Shown here in pieces: positions 59,192-64,000 of a stretch of 64,000 bases of DNA. How positions within the stretch are numbered: position 1 is the stretch's first letter; the number at the start of each line of letters is the position of its first letter. The DNA comes from Roseiarcus sp963820795 (GTDB lineage: Bacteria; Pseudomonadota; Alphaproteobacteria; Rhizobiales; Beijerinckiaceae). The notes beneath the pieces are model-generated. The model did not search any database. It saw only the letters and a program-made list of their open reading frames with translations, and was not told where the DNA came from. The translations under genes and the position numbers were made by a program. Location of the stretch: contig CAWGBJ010000008.1 in assembly GCA_963820795.1 (NCBI GenBank), positions 62,001 through 126,000 of the forward strand, given 5' to 3'.

Positions 59192-60364
59192 ATGCGGGAC
59201 GCAGCGATTTTGGCCACCGGCGCGGCCGGACAGTCCGTCTCGCCGGACAGTCCGACGCTCAGGATCGGGCCGCCCGCCGCCCTGAAAATGGATTCGGGCG
59301 CGCGCCTGACGCCGGTGACGATCGCCTACCAGACCTATGGCGCGCTCAACGCCGGCAAGTCGAACGCCCTCCTGATCTGCCATGCGCTGACCGGCGACCA
59401 GCATGTGGCCAACCGGCACCCGGTCACCGGCCGCGGCGGCTGGTGGGAGACCATGGTCGGACCGGGCCGGCCGTTCGACACCGACCGGTTCTTCGTCATC
59501 TGCCCGAACGTGCTCGGCGGCTGCATGGGCACGACCGGGCCCGCTTCGATCAATCCCGAGACCGGCGAGCCCTACGGCCTCGACTTTCCCATCGTCACCA
59601 TCGGCGACATGGTGCGCGCCCAGTCGCTTCTCGTCGACCATCTCGGCATCGACAGCCTCTTTTGCGTCGTCGGCGGCTCGATGGGCGGCATGCAGGTCCT
59701 GCAATGGGCCGCCGCCTATCCCGAACGCGTCTTCGCGGCGCTGCCGATCGCCACCTCCTTCCGCCATTCCTCGCAGAACATCGCCTTCCACGAGGTCGGC
59801 CGGCAGGCGATCATGGCCGACCCGGACTGGCGCGGCGGCCGCTATCTGGTCGAGGGCGCACGGCCGTCGAAGGGGCTGGCGGTCGCCCGGATGGCCGCGC
59901 ACATCACCTATCTGTCGGACAGCGCGCTGCACCGGCGCTTCGGCCGCAACCTGCAGGACCGCGCGACCCGGACGTTTTCCTTCGACGCCGACTTCCAGAT
60001 CGAGTCGTACCTGCGCCACCAGGGCGCGATCTTCGTCGAGCGGTTCGATCCGAATTCCTATCTCTACATGACGCGGGCGATGGACTATTTCGATCTGGCG
60101 GCCGATTACGGCGGCTCGCTCGCCAATGCCTTCAAGGGCTCGCGCACCCGTTTCTGCGTCGTCTCGTTCACGTCCGACTGGCTGTTCCCGACGAGCGATT
60201 CGCGGGCGATCGTCCGGGCGCTGAACGCCGGCGGCGCTTCCGTTTCCTTCGTCGAGATCGAGACCGACCGCGGCCACGACGCCTTCCTGCTCGACGTGCC
60301 CGACCTCGTCGACACGACGAAGGGCTTCATCGACGCAGCCGCCAGGGCGCGGGGCCTCGCATGA
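59192..60364 (+). CDS. metX: Homoserine O-acetyltransferase
   Basis: Acetylates homoserine (some MetX homologues use succinyl-CoA) for methionine synthesis. The 390-residue alpha/beta-hydrolase has LLICHALTGDQHVAN near residue 62, the nucleophile Ser in VGGSMGGMQVLQW near 163, the Asp in SFTSDWLFPTSDSR near 327 and the His in DRGHDAFLLD near 360. It overlaps metW in ATGA. The 130-base leader has a weak TTGCG / TATAAC promoter around 59118-59144; I could not recognise a SAM riboswitch, although these are often found here. Confidence 0.94.
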   Translation: MRDAAILATGAAGQSVSPDSPTLRIGPPAALKMDSGARLTPVTIAYQTYGALNAGKSNALLICHALTGDQHVANRHPVTGRGGWWETMVGPGRPFDTDRFFVICPNVLGGCMGTTGPASINPETGEPYGLDFPIVTIGDMVRAQSLLVDHLGIDSLFCVVGGSMGGMQVLQWAAAYPERVFAALPIATSFRHSSQNIAFHEVGRQAIMADPDWRGGRYLVEGARPSKGLAVARMAAHITYLSDSALHRRFGRNLQDRATRTFSFDADFQIESYLRHQGAIFVERFDPNSYLYMTRAMDYFDLAADYGGSLANAFKGSRTRFCVVSFTSDWLFPTSDSRAIVRALNAGGASVSFVEIETDRGHDAFLLDVPDLVDTTKGFIDAAARARGLA

Positions 60365-61029
60365 GCCTCGCCCGGGCGACGCATCCGCCGCGCGTCGATC
60401 TTCTGCGCGTCGCCGAGCTTGTCGCCCCGGGGTCGAAGGTGCTCGACGTCGGCTGCGGCGACGGCGAATTGCTGCGGCTCCTGGCGGAAGAGCGGGATGT
60501 CGACGGGCGCGGCGTCGAACTCTCCCAGCAGGGGGTCAACGACTGCGTCGCCAAGGGCCTGTCGGTCATTCAGGGCGACGCCGACGCCGATCTCGCCGAT
60601 TACCCCGACGGCGCCTTCGACTATGTGATTCTGTCGCAGACGCTGCAGGCGACCCGCCATCCCCGCGTCGTGCTCGAGCACCTGTTGCGCATCGGCCGGC
60701 GCGCCATCGTCTCAGTGCCGAACTTCGGCCACTGGACGGTTCGGACGCAGCTCATCTTTCAGGGCCGCATGCCGGTGACGCAGAACCTCGCCTATTCCTG
60801 GTACGACACGCCGAACATCCACTTCTGCACCATTGCCGATTTCGTCGACCTGGCGCGCGAGGTCGGGGCGACGATCGACAAGAGCGTCGCCCTCGGCCGC
60901 GACGGGCAGCCGTTGCACGGGCTTTGGTCGCGCTGGGCGTGGAACGTGTTCGGCGAACAGGCGATCTTTCTCCTGCACCGCGACGAGACGGGCCGGCGAC
61001 GGTCAACGATGAGCGCCATGTCTAAGTAG
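60361..61029 (+). CDS. metW: Methionine biosynthesis protein MetW
   Basis: A 222-residue methyltransferase-fold protein required with MetX for homoserine acetylation in several proteobacteria. SAM-like loop KVLDVGCGDGELLRLL near residue 28, GVELSQQGVNDCVAKGLSVIQGD near 52 (in part), SQTLQATRHPRVVLEH near 92, and FGHWTVRTQLIFQGRMPVT near 122 are diagnostic of MetW. Start ATG 60361 is coupled to metX. Confidence 0.95.
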   Translation: MSLARATHPPRVDLLRVAELVAPGSKVLDVGCGDGELLRLLAEERDVDGRGVELSQQGVNDCVAKGLSVIQGDADADLADYPDGAFDYVILSQTLQATRHPRVVLEHLLRIGRRAIVSVPNFGHWTVRTQLIFQGRMPVTQNLAYSWYDTPNIHFCTIADFVDLAREVGATIDKSVALGRDGQPLHGLWSRWAWNVFGEQAIFLLHRDETGRRRSTMSAMSK

Positions 61030-61060
61030 CCAGGGCAGATTCTCCAAGGCCGCGCGGACT

Positions 61061-61255
61061 CCTTCCCCAGCTTGCTGGGGAAGGTGGCGCGGAGCGCCGG
61101 ATGGGGTGTGGGCCGCCGCGTCGACGCCAGCACGATTGCACAAGCGGCGCCGCAAACTTTCGTCGTCATGAACCTGCTTTCCGCACCCCCCATCCGACGC
61201 CCTATGACGCCGCCTTCCCCACTTCGTGGCCACTTCGTGGAGAAGGGACGCTCGC
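61061..61255. repeat. Paired REP-like palindromes after metW, one with duplicated loop
   Basis: A perfect hairpin CCTTCCCCAG / CTGGGGAAGG (61061-61084) with tail GGTGGCGCGGAGCGCCGGATGGGG is followed about 100 bases later by a mirror-image copy (CCCCCCATCCGACGCC... CCTTCCCCA) whose loop contains a tandem CACTTCGTGG (61220-61229 and 61231-61240). This facing pair fills the 313-base metW-DUF29 gap; no gene is seen there. Confidence 0.65.
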
Positions 61256-61342
61256 CGGCCGCGCGCCACTCGACAACCCGGATCGCTCGTCGCGCCGCCG
61301 CCGAAATGATTCCCTAAGCCTCGTTCAACGCCCATATTCCGA

Positions 61343-61765
61343 ATGATGAAGTACGACAGTGACCTTTACCAATGGACGATCGAGCAAGCCGACGCCTTGC
61401 GCCGCCGGGCCGTCAACGAACTCGACTATGACAACCTGGCCGAGGAAATCGAAAGCGTGGGCAGGAGCGAACGGCGCGAAATCCGGTCCCGGCTGGAAAT
61501 CCTCATCATCCACCTTCTAAAATGGCGCTATCAGCCTCAGAAACAGAGCGACAGCCGGCGCGCCGCCGTCGCAGAAGCCCGACAACGGATTGAAGACGTG
61601 CTCGCCGATAATCCGTCATTGCGTTCGTTTCCGGCCGAGGCTCTCGCCAGCGCCTATCGCCTGGCAATCCTTGATAAGGCGAATCGGCGGCTCGAACTGT
61701 TGCATGTGCCTGCCGCCTGCCCCTGGGCGATTGACGACGTGTTACGGGACGATTTCTGGCCGTGA
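61343..61765 (+). CDS. DUF29 family protein
   Basis: A 140-residue protein of the DUF29 family, common in cyanobacteria and alphaproteobacteria, often in multiple copies and near mobile DNA; function unknown. It starts YDSDLYQWTIEQADALRRR and shows the family ELDYDNLAEEIESVGRSERREIRSRLEILIIHLLKW core (quoted in pieces), ending WAIDDVLRDDFWP. A second copy of its last 42 codons lies 1.85 kb downstream. Confidence 0.88.
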   Translation: MMKYDSDLYQWTIEQADALRRRAVNELDYDNLAEEIESVGRSERREIRSRLEILIIHLLKWRYQPQKQSDSRRAAVAEARQRIEDVLADNPSLRSFPAEALASAYRLAILDKANRRLELLHVPAACPWAIDDVLRDDFWP

Positions 61766-61780
61766 GCCTCATCTTCGCCG
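61643..61780 (+). repeat. Direct repeat copy A (3' end of DUF29 gene)
   Basis: 138 bases covering the last 41 codons of DUF29 and 15 bases beyond its stop. It matches 63495-63632 without gaps, with about 13 mismatches counted by eye. The two copies bracket the acetyltransferase gene. Confidence 0.85.
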
Positions 61781-61841
61781 CGCTTATGAACAGGAGCGCA
61801 AGGATCGGTGTCCTGCCGGCGCGACTTGGCGCCTGAAGTCC

Positions 61842-62138
61842 GCGTGCCGGCCCAATTTGCGGCGCGCGCACGGGCTTCGCCACGCCGTAGAAAATCACAA
61901 CGCCCTGGCCGCCGCAGCGCGTTGAGAGCGCCTCCGGAGGATTGGCGTAACAGCTGTCGACGTCCTGCCAGTTGTTCATCGTCCAGACGTCGCCCGCCGG
62001 ATCGATGTCGATGTCAGTCCGCATCTGCAACCCGCCGCGGACGTAGCCGCCGGGAGGCGAGATCTGGTCGCGCAGCCTGGCGCACAGCAGGTGATTGTAG
62101 ATTCGACTTTTACAAAACAGCACGAAAGTTGGTATCAT
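61842..62138 (-). pseudogene. C-terminal remnant of a Vgb/NHL-type beta-propeller protein
   Basis: Minus-strand frame whose segment DQISPPGGYVRGGLQMRTDI, then DIDPAGDVWTMNNWQDVDSC and STRCGGQGVVIFYGVAKPVR (consecutive stretches) looks like the end of secreted streptogramin-lyase-like (NHL repeat) proteins of Bradyrhizobium and relatives. Nothing matching the upstream part of such a gene exists before 62138, where an acetyltransferase begins, and the expected stop after GPAR is absent. It is therefore a truncated leftover; its identification rests on memory of the family. Confidence 0.5.
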
Positions 62139-62167
62139 AGATTTTTATTGCGTCGGACCCTCGGCCG

Positions 62168-63301
62168 ATGACGCCTGACACGGTGGCGCCGCTGTCGTTC
62201 GAGCTCGTCTCGGATTTTTCGTCGCTGCAGCGGCTCAGACCCGAGTGGGACGCGCTGTGGCAGCGTGCCGGTGCGCCCGCCTATCTGTCGTTCGCCTATG
62301 CCGCCGTGGCCTTCGAGACGTACCCGCAATTTCCCGGCCAGCGCCTGCACTGCCTGGTCGGCCGGGCCGATCGCCGGCTGGCGCTGCTCTGGCCGCTGAT
62401 GCGCCACCGCAGCGCCCGCCTGTGGCGGACCCTGCGCCCGCTCGGCCCCGACGCCGCGGACGGGTGCGACATCCTCACCGAGCCCGGCGAGGATGCCCCA
62501 ATGCGCGCCGACGCCGCCTGGACGGCGTTGCTGCGCACCGCGGGTGCGGACCGGCTGGCGCTACCGTTCCTGCGCGACGGCACGCTGCTGCAAGCGACCC
62601 TGCAACGCCGCGCGGGGGTGCGCTTGCTGGCAGCCAAACCGTACCTCACCTGGAGCCTGGCCTGGCCGCCCGGGCAGAGCTGGCAGGGCTGGTACGACGG
62701 GCTGAGCGGCAGCTACCGTCGCGCTCAGAGAAAGAAGCGGGCGATCCTGGCGCGGTTGGGCGCCACCTCGTTCGAGGTGCTGGACCATGGCGAGGAGTGC
62801 GCCGCCATCATCGACACGATGCTGGAATGGAAGCGGCACTGGGCGCGCCACGCCAAACCCGACGACGCCGGCCACTGGCTGCGCGACCAGGCCTACGCCG
62901 GATTTCTGAAACGCTTCCTCGCCAACGGCGGCGCCACGCCGCGCCCGTGCGTCAGCGTTCTCCGGCTGGACGGGCGGGTCGTGGCGGCCCTGGTGATCGC
63001 CGTCGGGCCTACTCGTATCGATTGGATCATCAGTAGTTTCGATCCGGCTCTTGCCTCGGCATCTCCGGGAATGGCGATGTACGAGCATGCGCTGCAATGG
63101 GCGCTTGCGCGCGGGCTCGGCATCGATTTCGGCGTCGGCGGCGAACTGAACAAACGTTACTGGTGCGACGACAAGCCCCATCGCGTCGCCAGCTACATTG
63201 TCGGACTCAGCCGATGGGGGATGATCGGCCACCGGTTGGGGCAGTTGCGGACGTTGTCATCGCATCGTCGTACCAGCGGCGAAAACTTAATCGCATCCTA
63301 A
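62168..63301 (+). CDS. GNAT/FemAB-fold acetyltransferase (CelD/BcsL type)
   Basis: A 377-residue protein with the two-GNAT-lobe layout of the Acetyltransf_6 (CelD/BcsL) family. Visible parts are LRPEWDALWQRAGAPAYLSF near residue 24 (in part), SYRRAQRKKRAILARLG near 182, the second-lobe LDGRVVAALVIAVG near 268, and the closing ALARGLGIDFGVGGELNKRYW near 316 (in part). Members act on exopolysaccharides or cellulose. Leu codons are mostly CTG, unlike the CTC preference of neighbouring core genes, which hints at transfer. It sits between two DUF29 repeats. Confidence 0.82.
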   Translation: MTPDTVAPLSFELVSDFSSLQRLRPEWDALWQRAGAPAYLSFAYAAVAFETYPQFPGQRLHCLVGRADRRLALLWPLMRHRSARLWRTLRPLGPDAADGCDILTEPGEDAPMRADAAWTALLRTAGADRLALPFLRDGTLLQATLQRRAGVRLLAAKPYLTWSLAWPPGQSWQGWYDGLSGSYRRAQRKKRAILARLGATSFEVLDHGEECAAIIDTMLEWKRHWARHAKPDDAGHWLRDQAYAGFLKRFLANGGATPRPCVSVLRLDGRVVAALVIAVGPTRIDWIISSFDPALASASPGMAMYEHALQWALARGLGIDFGVGGELNKRYWCDDKPHRVASYIVGLSRWGMIGHRLGQLRTLSSHRRTSGENLIAS

Positions 63302-63491
63302 TCGAGTGTCGCGATATTGCGACGGCATGCGCGCCTCCGCCCTTGTCCACTGCCCATCGTGGGCCCGTTGTCAGGCCGAACTTGATCGGACGCGACGGGT
63401 CGATTCCGGGCGCCTGGTAGCAATGGGCGTCAATATCAGCTGACTCGCTAGACTTTTGGACGAGGCCCGTAAGCTTGCGAATTCGCGCATT

Positions 63492-63617
63492 GCCCTCGCC
63501 AGCGCCTATCGCCTCGCGATCCTCGATAAAGCGCTTCGGCGGCTTGAACTGTTGCATCTGCCCGCCGCCTGCCCGTGGGCGATTGACGATGTGTTAGGGG
63601 ACGATTTCTGGCCGTGA
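63492..63617 (+). pseudogene. DUF29 C-terminal fragment (duplicate)
   Basis: Forty-one codons plus stop reading ALASAYRLAILDKALRRLEL and then LHLPAACPWAIDDVLGDDFWP without the first 99 residues of the family (shown in two parts). No start codon or ribosome site belongs to it. It is a truncated second copy of the DUF29 gene at 61343-61765. Confidence 0.88.
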
Positions 63618-63632
63618 GCCTGATCTTCGCCG
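63495..63632 (+). repeat. Direct repeat copy B (DUF29 fragment)
   Basis: Gap-free match to 61643-61780 at about 90 percent identity by eye. Similarity stops sharply on both sides, so only the gene tail was duplicated or a second DUF29 gene was deleted down to its tail. Confidence 0.85.
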
Positions 63633-63699
63633 GCCGGGGTAGGTCTCAGATGGGCGGAAACCGCCCCTACGGCGTCGCGGGTGGAACGCTCGCGATCGA

Positions 63700-63930
63700 C
63701 GTGAGGCGGTCGTAGCAGACCCCCGGCCGCGGAGTTCGCCACGCAAGGCGCTGTCGATCTCCGCCTTCTTGGCCACTCATTGAGCGACTGCGCGCCGTGC
63801 AGCCGATCTTCGCGACAATCGAAGACACCGTCGCCCACCGCGAGGGATGATCCTTCACGTGCTCGAAAACCAGCCGAACGGCGCGTGCGCGCACTTCGGG
63901 TGCAAACCGGTTCGTCGTCTTGCTCGCCAT
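63700..63930 (-). pseudogene. IS3-family transposase OrfA remnant
   Basis: The frame starting at ATG 63930 reads MASKTTNRFAPEVRARAVRL and then VFEHVKDHPSRW, the standard opening of IS3-group OrfA, with the helix-turn-helix following. At about 63790 the frame shifts; the next frame continues SLNEW and KKAEIDS, then similarity fades. No OrfB is in the window on this side. The minus-strand start lies near the right edge, so the element is decayed and 3'-truncated. The sequence 63940-64000 probably contains its terminal repeat. Confidence 0.8.
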
Positions 63931-64000
63931 CGCTCCACTTTCTCAAGGTTCGGGGCCTCCGACAACCCCGGTGCGGGTCAAAGCGTGAGCGGCGTCGCAT

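Overview
The window is GC-rich, gene-dense chromosomal DNA from an alphaproteobacterium, most likely order Hyphomicrobiales (Rhizobiales). A Beijerinckiaceae/Methylocystaceae-type relative is my best guess, but genus cannot be fixed by eye. The evidence is the gene neighbourhoods: rho-hemJ-ppsR-maf-aroE-coaE-dnaQ-secB, fabA-fabB-fabI, sufE with DUF1491, ilvE-petP-petR, DUF2849-sulfite reductase-cysH-DUF934, fdxA-carD, phaA-phaB/phaR, and mnmE-mnmG-rsmG-parA-parB-holA.

Layout. 1-5.4 kb: start of rho, hemJ, a 450-bp gap that looks like a replication-origin region (a perfect TTAA-N7-TTAA CtrA-type site and a DnaA box), then the ppsR-maf-aroE-coaE-dnaQ run and secB. 5.6-12.2 kb: an SGNH hydrolase, a lytic transglycosylase, fabI, fabB, fabA and a coiled-coil membrane protein with a late frameshift. 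12.4-16.7 kb: an orphan molybdenum hydroxylase large subunit, a cytochrome c556-type protein, a badly frameshifted diheme cytochrome, and sufE. 17-29 kb: envelope and regulatory genes (PG-binding protein, DUF1491, cyclopropane fatty acid synthase, Flp pilin, UvrD, ilvE, petP-petR-kinase, trxA, csaA, HAD protein, MaoC protein, ribF). 29-34 kb: ileS, lspA and a two-subunit 3-oxoacid CoA-transferase. 34.5-38.1 kb: sulfate assimilation. 38.3-40.8 kb: an IS91-type element with its own tyrosine recombinase. 41.4-45.2 kb: a protein matching only the C-terminal half of a rhizobial helicase, fdxA and a CarD regulator with a very long basic tail. 45.2-50.5 kb: polyhydroxybutyrate genes phaB, phaA, phaR, then gloB, a methyltransferase and gpmA. 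51-57.8 kb: mnmE-mnmG-rsmG-parA-parB and opposing holA, with two perfect parS sites embedded in mnmG and rsmG. 58-61 kb: leuB, metX-metW. 61-64 kb: an accessory patch with DUF29, a duplicated DUF29 tail, gene remnants, a BcsL-type acetyltransferase and a decayed IS3 end.

How it works together. Most of the window is core housekeeping: replication and segregation (candidate origin, dnaQ, holA, parABS), tRNA modification (mnmE/G), unsaturated fatty acid synthesis (fabA/B/I, cfa), reductive sulfur assimilation, branched-chain amino acid and methionine synthesis, and carbon storage. Several genes that should be intact (ileS, ribF, and the protein at 11.1-12.2 kb) carry single-base frameshifts while both halves stay perfectly conserved. 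I read these mainly as sequencing or assembly errors. I found no tRNA, rRNA or CRISPR array. I did not find a clearly new multi-gene system. The strongest leads are the candidate origin, the intragenic parS pair, the CarD tail, the orphan Mo-hydroxylase/cytochrome cluster, and the motorless helicase fragment beside the IS91 element.
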